A DNA stretch of 64,000 nt from Micromonospora carbonacea (GCF_014205165.1 NZ_JACHMZ010000001.1:496001-560000); one strand, 5' to 3'. Counted from the stretch's first letter, positions 16,867 to 26,310 are shown. Notes: generated by a model from the letters alone, not told the origin. Made by a program: numbers and translations.

Positions 16867-18543
16867 GTGGGATACGTGGACGTGGCAGCCGTCGGGCACA
16901 TCCTCCCCGACGGCCGGGAGCTCTTCACCGACGTGTCGTTCCGGGTCGGTGAGGGGGCCAAGGTCGCCCTGGTCGGGCCGAACGGCGCGGGCAAGACGAC
17001 GCTGCTGCGGATGGTCGCCGGCGACCTGCCCGTGCGCAGCGGCGGGATCGCCCGCTCCGGTGGGCTCGGCGTGATGCGCCAGTTCATCGGCATGATCGGC
17101 GACGACTCCACCCTCGCCGACCTGGCCCTGTCGCTCGCCCCGCCGGCGCTGCGCGACGCCGGCCGCCGGCTCACCGAGACCGAGGCGGCCATGCGGGCGG
17201 CCGAGCTGCGCGGCACGCTCGGCGACGCCGCCGCCAAGGCCCAGCTCGCGTACGCGGACGCGCTCGCCGCCTGGGGCGAGGCCGGCGGGTACGACGCCGA
17301 GGTCGTCTTCGACACCGTCGCGACGATCGTCCTCGACGCGCCCTGGGAGGTGGCCCGGGAGCGCCCGGTGCGTACCCTCTCCGGCGGCCAGCAGAAGCGC
17401 TTCGCCCTCGAACTGCTGCTGCGCGGCCCCGACGAGGTGCTGCTGCTCGACGAGCCGGACAACTTCCTCGACGTGCCCGGCAAGCGGTGGCTGGAGGACC
17501 GGCTGCGCGAGTCGGCCAAGTCGGTGCTCTACGTCTCGCACGACCGGGAACTGCTGGCCCGCACCGCCGACCGGGTGGTCGCCGTCGAGGGCGGCAGCGC
17601 CTGGGTGCACCCGGGCGGCTTCGCGAGCTGGCACGAGGCGAGGACGGCCCGGCACGCCCGCCTCGACGAGTTGCGCCGCCGCTGGGACGAGGAACACCAG
17701 AAGCTGCGCGAGCTGATGCTGATGTACAAGCAGAAGGCCGCGTACAACGACGGGCTGGCGTCGCGGTACCAGGCCGCGCAGACCCGGCTGCGCAAGTTCG
17801 AGGAGGCCGGGCCGCCGCCCGTACCGCCGAAGGACCAGGACATCCGGATGCGCCTGACCGGCGGGCGGACCGGCAAGCGCGCGGTGGTCGCCGAGCAGCT
17901 CGAGCTGGACGGCCTGACCTACCCGTTCGACCTGGAGATCTGGTTCGGCGACCGGGTCGCGGTGCTCGGGGCCAACGGCACCGGCAAGTCGCACTTCCTG
18001 CGGCTGCTGGCCCGGGGCGGCACCGACCCGGACCCGGCCAACGGCCCGGTCGACGGGGCCGGCGCGCTGGCCGCGGTGGCGCACGACGGGGTGGTGCGGC
18101 TCGGCGCGCGGGTCCGCCCCGGCCACTTCTCGCAGACCCACGACCGGCCCGAGCTGATGCAGAAGACCCTGGTCGAGATCCTGTGGCGCGGCGACGACCA
18201 CCGGGCCGGGATGGACCGGCACGCGGCGATGGCCGCGCTGAGCCGGTACGAGCTGGCCGGGCAGGGCGACCAGCGGTTCGGCACCCTCTCCGGCGGCCAG
18301 CAGGCCCGCTTCCTGGTGCTGCTGCTGGAGCTGTCCGGGGCGACGCTGCTGCTGCTCGACGAGCCGACCGACAACCTGGACCTGGCCAGCGCGGAGGCGC
18401 TGGAGGCCGGTCTCGCGGCGTTCGCGGGCACGGTGATCGCGGTGACCCACGACCGCTGGTTCACCCGCTCCTTCGACCGCTTCCTGCTGTTCGGCAGGGA
18501 CGGCGAGGTCACTGAGACCCCGGACCCGGTCTGGGACGTGTGA
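16867..18543 (+). CDS. ABC-F family ATPase
   Basis: Soluble protein with two ABC ATPase domains and no membrane segment, so an ABC-F protein acting on the ribosome (translation factor or antibiotic-resistance type). Domain 1 has Walker A GPNGAGKTT, signature LSGGQQKRF and Walker B VLLLDEPDN. Domain 2 has Walker A GANGTGKSH (a His in place of the usual Thr/Ser), signature LSGGQQARF and LLLLDEPTDN. A helical linker with Lys/Arg and Tyr (LMYKQKAAYNDGLASRYQAA) joins them. The GTG start has a CAGGAT six bases upstream and no Shine-Dalgarno. Self-resistance is possible, but I see no antibiotic cluster nearby. Confidence 0.93.
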   Translation: MGYVDVAAVGHILPDGRELFTDVSFRVGEGAKVALVGPNGAGKTTLLRMVAGDLPVRSGGIARSGGLGVMRQFIGMIGDDSTLADLALSLAPPALRDAGRRLTETEAAMRAAELRGTLGDAAAKAQLAYADALAAWGEAGGYDAEVVFDTVATIVLDAPWEVARERPVRTLSGGQQKRFALELLLRGPDEVLLLDEPDNFLDVPGKRWLEDRLRESAKSVLYVSHDRELLARTADRVVAVEGGSAWVHPGGFASWHEARTARHARLDELRRRWDEEHQKLRELMLMYKQKAAYNDGLASRYQAAQTRLRKFEEAGPPPVPPKDQDIRMRLTGGRTGKRAVVAEQLELDGLTYPFDLEIWFGDRVAVLGANGTGKSHFLRLLARGGTDPDPANGPVDGAGALAAVAHDGVVRLGARVRPGHFSQTHDRPELMQKTLVEILWRGDDHRAGMDRHAAMAALSRYELAGQGDQRFGTLSGGQQARFLVLLLELSGATLLLLDEPTDNLDLASAEALEAGLAAFAGTVIAVTHDRWFTRSFDRFLLFGRDGEVTETPDPVWDV

Positions 18544-18546
18544 GCG

Positions 18547-18604
18547 GTGCAAGGAAGGGCCCCCTGTTAACGCATAACGGTGTAGAAGGGGCCCTTCCTT
18601 GCAC
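18547..18604. repeat. Interspersed palindromic repeat, copy 1
   Basis: A 17-bp perfect stem (18547-18563 with 18588-18604) encloses a 24-nt loop containing GTTAACGC. It fills the gap between the ABC-F stop and the aldo/keto reductase promoter. Bases 18551-18573 recur, inverted and without mismatch, at 27446-27468 in the thiamine operon. The hairpin could also end the ABC-F transcript. Confidence 0.85.
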
Positions 18605-18610
18605 CTGGCA

Positions 18611-18616
18611 TAGGGT
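18611..18616 (+). promoter_or_regulatory. -10 element of a leaderless promoter (aldo/keto reductase)
   Basis: TAGGGT is followed by 6 nt and then the GTG start at 18623. No Shine-Dalgarno is present, so a leaderless mRNA is likely. The palindromic repeat ends 7 bp upstream and would lie in the -35 region. Confidence 0.45.
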
Positions 18617-18622
18617 TGGCGC

Positions 18623-19576
18623 GTGACTGAGATGACGTACCGCCGGCTGGGCGACTCCGGGCTCGTGGTGTCCGTGGTGGGTATCGGCTGCAACAACTTC
18701 GGCCGCAAGCTCGACCTCGACGGCACCCGGGCGGTGGTCGACGCGGCGCTCGACGCCGGCATCACCCTGTTCGACACCGCCGACATCTACGGCGAGCCGC
18801 AGGGCGCCTCCGAGGAGCTGCTCGGCCAGGCGCTCAAGGGCCGCCGCGACGAGGTGGTGCTGGCCACCAAGTTCGGCATGGACATGCAGGGGGCCAACGG
18901 GGCCGACTTCGGCGCCCGGGGCTCGCGGCGCTACATCGCCCGCGCGGTCGAGGCGTCGCTGCGCCGGCTGGGCACCGACCACATCGACCTGTACCAGATG
19001 CACGCGCCCGACCCGGGCACCCCGATCGACGAGACCCTCGCCGCCCTCGACGACCTGGTGCGCGCCGGCAAGGTGCGCTACCTGGGCAACTCCAACTTCG
19101 CCGGGTGGCAGATCGCGGACGCCGACTGGGTGGCCTCGTCCAACGGGCACACCCGGTTCGTCAGCGCGCAGAACCACTACTCGCTGCTGGAGCGGGGCGT
19201 CGAGGCCGAGGTCGTTCCCGCGTGCGAGCGCTTCGGCCTGGGCCTGCTGCCGTTCTTCCCGCTGGCGAACGGCCTGCTCACCGGCAAGTACCGGCGCGGG
19301 GAGGCCGCCCCGGCCGGCAGCCGGCTCTCCGGCGGCGGCCGGTACGCCGAGCGTCTCGCCGCCGCCCGCTGGGACACCATCGAGGCGATCGGGGCGTACG
19401 CCGCCGAGCGGGGGCTCACCATGCTCCAGGTGGCCATCGGCGGGCTGGCGGCCCGGCCCGCGGTGACCTCGGTCATCGCCGGGGCCACCACCCCCGAGCA
19501 GGTGCGCGCCAACGCCGGTGCCGGCGCGTGGCAGCCCGGCGACGACGACCTGGCCGCGCTCGACGCCGTCCTCTGA
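18623..19576 (+). CDS. Aldo/keto reductase
   Basis: NADPH-dependent oxidoreductase of the TIM-barrel AKR superfamily, 317 residues. Expected catalytic residues are visible: Asp and Tyr in FDTADIYGEPQG, Lys in LATKFG and His in YQMHAPD. The C-terminal NADPH-binding part (SVIAGATTPEQVRANAGA) resembles the YghZ/YajO-like group. The natural substrate cannot be told from sequence. Transcribed alone between a palindromic repeat and a perfect 19-bp bidirectional terminator. Confidence 0.92.
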   Translation: MTEMTYRRLGDSGLVVSVVGIGCNNFGRKLDLDGTRAVVDAALDAGITLFDTADIYGEPQGASEELLGQALKGRRDEVVLATKFGMDMQGANGADFGARGSRRYIARAVEASLRRLGTDHIDLYQMHAPDPGTPIDETLAALDDLVRAGKVRYLGNSNFAGWQIADADWVASSNGHTRFVSAQNHYSLLERGVEAEVVPACERFGLGLLPFFPLANGLLTGKYRRGEAAPAGSRLSGGGRYAERLAAARWDTIEAIGAYAAERGLTMLQVAIGGLAARPAVTSVIAGATTPEQVRANAGAGAWQPGDDDLAALDAVL

Positions 19577-19623
19577 GCCGGGTCGGGGAACGACGCCGAT
19601 CGCGGAGACGGCGAGGGGCGAAA

Positions 19624-19669
19624 CGGACGAGGGACGCCGGGGGCGGTTCGCCCCGGCGTCCCTCGTCCG
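19624..19669. terminator. Bidirectional terminator, 19-bp perfect stem
   Basis: Left arm 19624-19642 pairs perfectly with 19651-19669 around an 8-nt loop GCGGTTCG. It lies between the convergent aldo/keto reductase gene and the exported protein gene at 19683 and can serve both strands. Confidence 0.85.
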
Positions 19670-19682
19670 GCTGCCGGCCCGG

Positions 19683-20231
19683 TCAGGCCGTCGGTCCTGC
19701 CGGCCCGGCCGGCCGGCGTCGGCGCACGAGCAGCAGCGGCACCGCGGCCAGCAGCGCGACGGCGACGAGCCCGCCGGCCGCGTACGTCCACCAGCCGCCC
19801 CCCGACCGGTCCCGCTCCTCCGGCCCGGCCTGCACGGCGACGGGCCGGGGCGCGGGCGGCGTCTGGGCGGCGCGCGCCTGCACCGTCGCGGTCGCCGACG
19901 TCTTGTACGGGGCCGGCGCGGTGACCGTCACCCGCCAGCGGCCGGGGGAGAGCAGCGGGCCGCTGGAGTAGAAGCCCTGCCCCTCCCCGGCCATTTCGAG
20001 CTGCACCGGCCCGGCCGTCCGGTCGCCCTCGCCCTTGGCGGTGAGGGTCAGCCGCACCGGCTGGTCCAGTCGGTGACCGTCGGAGTAGACGGCGAGCACC
20101 GTGACCCCGCCGGCCCCGTCGCCGCCCACCGACAGCTTGAGCTTTCCGCCGTGGGCCGCCGCCGGGCCCGCCGGCAGCGCCACCAGGCACGCCGCGACGA
20201 GCGCGGCGGCGAGGATCCTGAGGGTACGCAT
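19683..20231 (-). CDS. Small exported protein with C-terminal membrane anchor
   Basis: About 182 residues: a signal peptide (ILAAALVAACLVALPAGPAAA), then AHGG and a beta-rich domain of about 100 residues, a Pro-rich linker, one transmembrane helix (YAAGGLVAVALLAAVPLLLV) and a basic tail. The His directly after the cleavage site and the overall design resemble CopC/YtkA-like periplasmic domains, but too few residues match for a firm call. The ATG is preferred over a GTG one codon upstream; GGAG lies before it. It sits 80 bp downstream of the giant exported protein gene on the same strand and may share its transcript. Confidence 0.75.
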   Translation of the reverse strand: MRTLRILAAALVAACLVALPAGPAAAHGGKLKLSVGGDGAGGVTVLAVYSDGHRLDQPVRLTLTAKGEGDRTAGPVQLEMAGEGQGFYSSGPLLSPGRWRVTVTAPAPYKTSATATVQARAAQTPPAPRPVAVQAGPEERDRSGGGWWTYAAGGLVAVALLAAVPLLLVRRRRPAGPAGPTA

Positions 20232-20310
20232 CACACGTGCTCCACTCGCTCGGTTCGGGTGGGGCCGACCCCGCCGTCGTGGTGCACGGCGGGAGCGGCC
20301 CCGTTTTCCG

Positions 20311-23300
20311 TTACAGCGAACCGCCCTCGGCGATCCGGGTGGGGTCGGCGCCGAGCCGGCCCGCCCCGTCGACCGACTTGTTGTCGTTCGCCTTGACGCC
20401 GGCCTTGGTGGCCGCGCCGCCGAGCCGGACGATCATGGCGTCGGCGTCACGGACCAGCACGTCCCGGACGTCCGTGTCGGTCACCAGCGCGGCATCGGTG
20501 GCCAACGCCTTGAAGGCGGTCAACTGCTGCACCGCCCGCTTGTCGTTGCCCTCCGCCTCGGAGGCCCGCACCGCGTCCAGCTTGTTGGACAGCTTGCGGT
20601 GCGCCACGTTGGAGAGTCGTCCGGTCGCCTTGAACCGGTCCAGCAGGTTCTGCATGTCCCGGAACGAGGTGGTGACGTAGAACCGGACCGTCGAGGTGGT
20701 GGAGTTGCCCGCCTTGTCGGTCGCGGTCACGACCAGCTCGTGCAGGCCGAGCGGCAGCTCGTACATGGGCTGCAGGGTGCCGCTGGCGTACGTCTTGCCG
20801 TCCAACGTGCCGGACATCGTCTTGATGCCGGAGGTCGGGTCGACAGACTGCCACGAGATCCGCACGTCCTGGCTGTCGCCGTAGAGCTGGCCGTCGGCGA
20901 TGCCGGAGACCAGCAGCGTCGGCTTGTCACCGTCGATCTTCACGACGGCCGACTTCAGCGCCTCCGCGTTGCCGGCGGCGTCGGTGGCCCGGTAGAGCAG
21001 CTCGTGCGAGCCGTTCCCGGTCACCTCGACCGGCTCGGTGTACGCCGTCCAGGCCCCGCCGTCGAGCGACCACTCCAGCTTCTTGACCCCGGAACCGGCG
21101 TCGGTGGAGGTGAGCACCACCGGGACGGTGCCGGCGTGCCAGCCGTCGTCGTTCGCCGGGGCGAACGCCGCCGAGCTGACCGGCGCGGTGGCGTCGATCT
21201 TGACGTTGACCTTCTTGGCCTCCTCCACGTTGCCGGCCTTGTCGGTCGACCGGAACCGCACCTCGTGCGCGCCGTCACCGGTGACCTGCACCGGCTCGGT
21301 GTACGCGGTCCACGTCGTGGCCCCGTCGAGCTGGTACTCGGTGGAGGCCACCCCGCTGCCGCCGGCCTCGTCGGCCGCCGCGAGCGTGACCGTGACCGGC
21401 GCGTTGTGCCAGCCCTCGGTCGGGGTGCCGGAGACCGTGGCGGTGGTCACCGGCGCGGCCGTGTCGGCGGCCTTGGTGGAGAGGCGGAAGTAGTCGAACG
21501 ACGCCGTCTTCGACGTGGCCGCGTTGGCCCCGAGGGTGAACAGACCGACCTTCGGGGTGGCCCCGACGGCGGTGTTCGTCAGCGTCTCGAAGGTCGTCCA
21601 CTCCTGCCCGTCGGCCGAGTACGACGCGGTGAAGGTGTCACCGGCCCGGGCGAGCCGCAGGTGCCACACGCCCGAGGTCAGGTTGGAGACCTGCGGCTGC
21701 GGGTTCTGCGTCACCCCGGCGACCTCGCCACGGAACTCGATCCGCCGGGAGACGGCCTGACCGGCCTGGTTGTCCACGATGTAGTCGAACTTGACGTAGT
21801 TGTCGTCGTCGGCGTGGACGATCAGACCCGCCTGCTGGTACTGCTCGGCCAGCAGGCTGCCGTCGACCTTCGTCTCCAGGGTCCAGTCGCCGGACGGCGC
21901 GGTCTGGAGGATGAAGTTCGTCGGGCCGGTGTTGCCGGTGCCGTAGATGTCACCCTTCGGCACGTCGATCTGCAGCGCCCCGCCGGTCACCCGGTAGGTG
22001 GCCGCGTCCTCCCGCAGGATCGCGTTCCAGCGGCACTTGTCGAGCGCGGTGCCGCCGAACTCGTCCGACGGGTCGACCGGGCCGGCCGGCTCGTCGGGCG
22101 TGACCTGGAAGAAGTCGAACGCCGCGTCCACCACCGGCGCGGTGGTGGCGCCGTTGAGGGCGAACAGACCGATCCGGGGGTTGCTGATCCCGGCGAGCGC
22201 GGCGGACCGGCCGACCGGGGTGAACGTCGTCCCGTCGCCGGACATCTCCGCCGTCAGGTTGGTGCCGTCGCTGGTCATCCGCAGCCAGACGGTGTCACCG
22301 GCCGGCGCGGCGGTGGCGTCCGCCCCCTCGTTGCGGGGCGACCCGGCCGTCTCCCGGATGAACTCCACCCGGCGGGAGCCGGAGTAGAGCAGGTCCAGCT
22401 TGGCGTAGTTGTCGTCGTCGCCGTAGATCAGCAGGCCGGCCTGCTGGTAGTTGGCGGTGACGGGCAGCGTGACCTTCGTGGTGGCCTGCCAGGATCCGCT
22501 GGGTGCGGGCTGGAGGACCAGGTTGGTGGCGCCGTTGGTCGTGCCGTACAGGTCACCGGACGCGGTGGGCAGCCGCAGCGACCCGCCCGAGACCGAGTAG
22601 AGCTGGTTCTCCCGGACCACGGTCCAGCGGTCCTTGTCCAGGCTGGTGCCGGCGAAGTCGTCCGAACGCGCCCCGAAGCAGGACGTGTTGGCCGCCTCCA
22701 CCTTCACCGGGACGGTCACGTACGCCTTTGCGCCCCGGGCGTCGGTCACCGTCAGGGTGGCGGTGAAGGTGCCCGGCACGGTGTACGTGTGGGTGGCGTC
22801 GAGGGTCGACGCCGTCTTGCCGTCGCCGAAGTCCCAGGCGTACGTCAGCGGGGTGTCGCCCTCGGCGTCGGTGGCCGTGCCGTCGAAGGCGACGGTGACC
22901 GGCGCGGTGCCGGTGGTCGGCGTCGCCGTGGCGCTGACCTGCGGCGGCGCGTTCTCGGTGACGCCTCGGCCGATGAAGTCCATCCAGTTGACGTTGAACA
23001 GCGAACCGGTGCCGCCGGCCGGGTCCTTGGCGAGGAAGTAGAGCGTGCCCTCAGCCGGGCCGGTGACCGGGGCGGTCACGTCGACGAACTGCTGCCAGCC
23101 GCTGGTGCCCGGCACGTTCGCGGACGCGACCAGCGGGCCGTCGACCGTGCCCGAGCGGACCTCGATCCGCCCGCCCTGGACCTCCGAGGCCACCCGGAAG
23201 CGGATCGAGTCGATCCCGGTCAGGCTGGCCGGGGCGAGCGACCACCAGTCGCCGTCCTCGATGAAGCCGATGTTCTGGTTGCCACCGGCGGTGTCGGTGG

Positions 23301-26133
23301 TGGTCTCCTTCTGCACGCCCGGGTCGCCGCCGCCGGTGCTGCCGGGGGCCCGGCCGGTGGCGGTGAAGTACTCGGCCTGCTTGCGCTTGGGCTGGAGCTG
23401 CTCGATCGCCCGGCCGGTCAGCTCGCCGGCGCCGCCGGCGCCGCCCTTGTCGGTGTAGGTCGCCTCGAAGACGCCGAAGACGTTCGCCTCCGCGCCGTGG
23501 CCGGAGGCCAGCGAGGTCTGCACGGTGCCGGTGCAGCCGGTGTGCTGCTCCAGCGGGTGGGCGTGCTCGTCGTGGCCGAGCAGCACCTGGAGCTGGACCC
23601 GGTCACAGTCGATGGTGCCGTCCTCCGGGTCGGTCACCTTGATCGTGTAGTTGACCTGGTCGCCCCACTCGAAGAAGCCGCCGTTCGGCGGGAACTCGAT
23701 GGTCACCGTCGGGGCGGTGTTGCCGACCGTCACCGGCACGTTCGCCACGGCGGTACGGCCCGCCGGGTTGGTGACGGTGAGCTGGGCGGTGTAGTCGCCG
23801 GCGGTGGCGTAGGTGTGCGTCGGGTTCGCCTCGGTCGAGGTCTGCCCGTCACCGAACGCCCAGGAGTAGGTCAGCGTGCCGCCGTCGGGGTCGCGGGAAC
23901 CGGCGCTGGAGAAGTTCACGGTCAGCGGCGCGGGCCCGGAGGTGGGGTCGGCGCTGGCCTGGGCGATCGGGGCCCGGGAGCCGGCGGTGTAGTCGATCCG
24001 GTAGACCCCGGAGTTGTCGTTGTTGCCGCCGAAGCCGCTGCCCCACTCGATCATGTAGAGCGCGCCGTCCGGCCCGAACTCGAAGTCCATCGGGCGGACC
24101 ATGGTCATGCCGGTGAGCAACTGGTTGATGTCGATCAGCGACTTGCCGTCCTGGCTGACCTGCATCGTGTACATCTTCGACTGGTTCCACTCGCCGAGGA
24201 GCGCCTTGCCGTCGTAGTACGCCGGCCACTTGCGGTCCGACGTGCTGTCGGCGTCGTACCGGTAGACCGGGCCGCCCATCGGGGCGCCGCCGCCGCCGAT
24301 CTCGGGGAAGCGCGGGTCGCCCGCGTAGCCGTAGTCCACGGTCGCCGGGATGGCCGGCGGCAGGTTGGTCAGGCCGGTGTTGTTCGGCGAGTCGTTCACC
24401 GGCGCGGCGCAGTTGAACTTCGCCCCGCTCGGCCCGTTCGGGAAGGTGTAGTCGTTGTACGCCTTGTTGTTGCCGGTGCAGTACGGCCAGCCGTAGTTGC
24501 CGGCGGTGGCGACGATGTTCCACTCCACCAGGCCCTCGGGGCCGCGGTCCGGGTTGGCCGAGTTGGCGTCCGGTCCGTAGTCGGCGACGTAGAGGGTGTC
24601 GGTCTTCTGGTCGACGCCGATCCGGAACGGGTTACGGAAGCCCATGCCGAAGATCTCGGGGCGGGTCTTCGCGGTGCCCGGCGCGAACAGGTTCCCCGTG
24701 GGGATCGTGTAGGTGCCGTCGTCCTCCGGGTGGATCCGGATCACCTTGCCGCGCAGGTCGTTGGTGTTGCCGGCGCTGCGCTGCGCGTCGTAGTCCTGCC
24801 GGCCGGCCCGCTCGTCGATCGGCGTGAAGGCGCTCGACTCGAACGGGTTGGTGTTGTCACCGGTGGCCAGGTACAGGTTGCCCTTCGAGTCGAAGGTCAT
24901 GCTGCCGCCGGCGTGGCAGCAGGTGTTGCGCTGGGTGTCGACCTGGAGGACGACCTTCTCGGTGGCCTTGTCGATGGCGTCACCGTTGACGGTGAACCGG
25001 GACAGGTAGTTGCGGGGGCCGCCACCGGCCGGCGCGTAGTACAGGTAGATCCACTTGTTGGTGGCGAAGTCCGGGTCGAGGCGGAGGCCGAGCAGGCCGT
25101 CCTCGTTGCCGGTGAAGACGTCCAGCTTGGTCGCGGTGACCGTGTTGCCGGTGTCCGGCTTGATGATCTGCACCCGGCCGTCACGCTCGGCGTAGAACAC
25201 CCGACCGTCCGGAGCGATGTCCAGCTCCATCGGGTTGTTGGTGTTGCTGTCCAGCGTCACCTTGTCGAAGTTCGAGGTCTTCGAGGCGCCGCAGTCGGCC
25301 TTCTCCACGCCCGCGGCGGTGCGGATGCCGCCGAGCAGGTGGGCCAGGAACTCGGGCTCCTGGTACGACTGCTGGGTGTGGCCGCCGCCGGTGTACCAGG
25401 CCCGGCCGCCGTCGTAGTCCTGGCACCAGGCGGTGGGGTGGTCGGCGCCCATCGCGCCGGTGCCCGGGGTGTAGGACTTCTCGTCCAGGCTGGCCAGGAC
25501 GTGCACGTTGGCGCGCGGGTTGGTCCGGAAGTTGTACCACTCGTCGAACCGGGACCACTTGTCCGGCAGCGTGGCCGTGGACGGGTGGGCGTGGTCCTCG
25601 ACCTTGACGGTGGCCTGCTGGTTGGCCGGGTGGTTGGAGAAGTACGCGCCGACCAGCTTGCCGTACCAGGGCCAGTCGTACTCGGTGTCCGACGCGGCGT
25701 GGACGCCGGCGTAGCCGCCGCCGGCCTGGATGTAGCGCTCGAACGCGGCCTGCTGGTCGGCGGTCAGGACGTCACCGGTGGTCGACAGCCAGATCACGGC
25801 CTGGTACTTCGCGAGGTTGGCGTCGTTGAACGCGGCGCCGTCCTCGGTCGTGTCGACGGTGAAGCCGTTGTCGGTCCCGAGCTTCTGGATCGCGGCGATG
25901 CCGGCCGGGATCGCGTCGTGCCGGAAGGCGGCGGTCTTGGAGAAGACGAGCACCGAGAACGGGTCCGTGGCGGCGGCCGCCACGGGGGCCGCCGCCAGGG
26001 GCGCCGCCTGCGCGGCGGCCGGTGCCGCCTGGGCGGGGGTGCCGGCGACCAGGCCGGTGGCGACGAGGGACAGGCTGAGAAGTGAGGAACTGAGGATGCC
26101 GCGAGGTATGCGGCGGCGGCGGGATGGAGACAC
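20311..26133 (-). CDS. Giant exported protein: ThuA + sugar dehydrogenase + PKD/CBM6/ConA-like/FIMAH domains
   Basis: A 1940-residue exported protein. Approximate order: twin-Arg-rich signal peptide (1-37); ThuA-like trehalose-utilisation domain (58-275; VLVFSKTAAFRHDAIPAGI); PQQ-type glucose/sorbosone dehydrogenase propeller (285-690; MELDIAPDGRVFYAERDGRV, MGFRNPFRIGVD); PKD domain (DPDGGTLTYSWAFGDG); Ig-like part; CBM6-like (GFIEDGDWWSLAPASLTGID); second PKD (YAWDFGDGK); two similar concanavalin-like domains of about 200 residues; two OmpL47-type repeats (AYTEPVQVTGDGAHEV, AYTEPVEVTGNGSHEL) and a third Ig-like part; C-terminal FIMAH domain (FRDMQNLLDRFKATGRL). The start is GTG with AAAGGAG upstream. 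Probably oxidises or binds a sugar or glycan outside the cell; the substrate is unknown. Confidence 0.9.
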   Translation of the reverse strand: MSPSRRRRIPRGILSSSLLSLSLVATGLVAGTPAQAAPAAAQAAPLAAAPVAAAATDPFSVLVFSKTAAFRHDAIPAGIAAIQKLGTDNGFTVDTTEDGAAFNDANLAKYQAVIWLSTTGDVLTADQQAAFERYIQAGGGYAGVHAASDTEYDWPWYGKLVGAYFSNHPANQQATVKVEDHAHPSTATLPDKWSRFDEWYNFRTNPRANVHVLASLDEKSYTPGTGAMGADHPTAWCQDYDGGRAWYTGGGHTQQSYQEPEFLAHLLGGIRTAAGVEKADCGASKTSNFDKVTLDSNTNNPMELDIAPDGRVFYAERDGRVQIIKPDTGNTVTATKLDVFTGNEDGLLGLRLDPDFATNKWIYLYYAPAGGGPRNYLSRFTVNGDAIDKATEKVVLQVDTQRNTCCHAGGSMTFDSKGNLYLATGDNTNPFESSAFTPIDERAGRQDYDAQRSAGNTNDLRGKVIRIHPEDDGTYTIPTGNLFAPGTAKTRPEIFGMGFRNPFRIGVDQKTDTLYVADYGPDANSANPDRGPEGLVEWNIVATAGNYGWPYCTGNNKAYNDYTFPNGPSGAKFNCAAPVNDSPNNTGLTNLPPAIPATVDYGYAGDPRFPEIGGGGAPMGGPVYRYDADSTSDRKWPAYYDGKALLGEWNQSKMYTMQVSQDGKSLIDINQLLTGMTMVRPMDFEFGPDGALYMIEWGSGFGGNNDNSGVYRIDYTAGSRAPIAQASADPTSGPAPLTVNFSSAGSRDPDGGTLTYSWAFGDGQTSTEANPTHTYATAGDYTAQLTVTNPAGRTAVANVPVTVGNTAPTVTIEFPPNGGFFEWGDQVNYTIKVTDPEDGTIDCDRVQLQVLLGHDEHAHPLEQHTGCTGTVQTSLASGHGAEANVFGVFEATYTDKGGAGGAGELTGRAIEQLQPKRKQAEYFTATGRAPGSTGGGDPGVQKETTTDTAGGNQNIGFIEDGDWWSLAPASLTGIDSIRFRVASEVQGGRIEVRSGTVDGPLVASANVPGTSGWQQFVDVTAPVTGPAEGTLYFLAKDPAGGTGSLFNVNWMDFIGRGVTENAPPQVSATATPTTGTAPVTVAFDGTATDAEGDTPLTYAWDFGDGKTASTLDATHTYTVPGTFTATLTVTDARGAKAYVTVPVKVEAANTSCFGARSDDFAGTSLDKDRWTVVRENQLYSVSGGSLRLPTASGDLYGTTNGATNLVLQPAPSGSWQATTKVTLPVTANYQQAGLLIYGDDDNYAKLDLLYSGSRRVEFIRETAGSPRNEGADATAAPAGDTVWLRMTSDGTNLTAEMSGDGTTFTPVGRSAALAGISNPRIGLFALNGATTAPVVDAAFDFFQVTPDEPAGPVDPSDEFGGTALDKCRWNAILREDAATYRVTGGALQIDVPKGDIYGTGNTGPTNFILQTAPSGDWTLETKVDGSLLAEQYQQAGLIVHADDDNYVKFDYIVDNQAGQAVSRRIEFRGEVAGVTQNPQPQVSNLTSGVWHLRLARAGDTFTASYSADGQEWTTFETLTNTAVGATPKVGLFTLGANAATSKTASFDYFRLSTKAADTAAPVTTATVSGTPTEGWHNAPVTVTLAAADEAGGSGVASTEYQLDGATTWTAYTEPVQVTGDGAHEVRFRSTDKAGNVEEAKKVNVKIDATAPVSSAAFAPANDDGWHAGTVPVVLTSTDAGSGVKKLEWSLDGGAWTAYTEPVEVTGNGSHELLYRATDAAGNAEALKSAVVKIDGDKPTLLVSGIADGQLYGDSQDVRISWQSVDPTSGIKTMSGTLDGKTYASGTLQPMYELPLGLHELVVTATDKAGNSTTSTVRFYVTTSFRDMQNLLDRFKATGRLSNVAHRKLSNKLDAVRASEAEGNDKRAVQQLTAFKALATDAALVTDTDVRDVLVRDADAMIVRLGGAATKAGVKANDNKSVDGAGRLGADPTRIAEGGSL

Positions 26134-26249
26134 TCCATGCTCCTTTTGTCCGAGCTGGACAGTGGTGGGCTCGGGGACGACTTCGCCGCAGACCGTCCCC
26201 GGTCGGTGCGGGTGCCGGGTCAGACCAGGACCCGGGCACCTGTAACGTC

Positions 26250-26305
26250 GGCGCGGGCCTGGGCCCGCGCCGGTCGGACCGGCACGCGAGGGGGTCGCGT
26301 GCCGG
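26250..26305. repeat. Two adjacent perfect inverted repeats
   Basis: GGCGCGGGCC/GGCCCGCGCC at 26250-26271, then CCGGCACGCGA/TCGCGTGCCGG (26279-26289 with 26295-26305, loop of five G). They lie upstream of both flanking genes, so they are not ordinary gene-end terminators. They could insulate the two divergent units or be remnants of inserted elements. Confidence 0.7.
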
Positions 26306-26310
26306 TGGTC

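Noticed and set aside
20101..26085. A 1994-codon open frame on the plus strand covering the giant exported protein gene
   Set aside because: It is the antisense shadow of a gene with clear signal peptide and domains on the minus strand. High GC keeps stop codons out of the complementary frame; the translated sequence is Val/Gly/Arg/Asp-rich with no recognisable fold.
26250..26305. Ordinary transcription terminators
   Set aside because: The hairpins lie upstream of both flanking genes, not at a gene end, so they were listed as repeats of unknown role.
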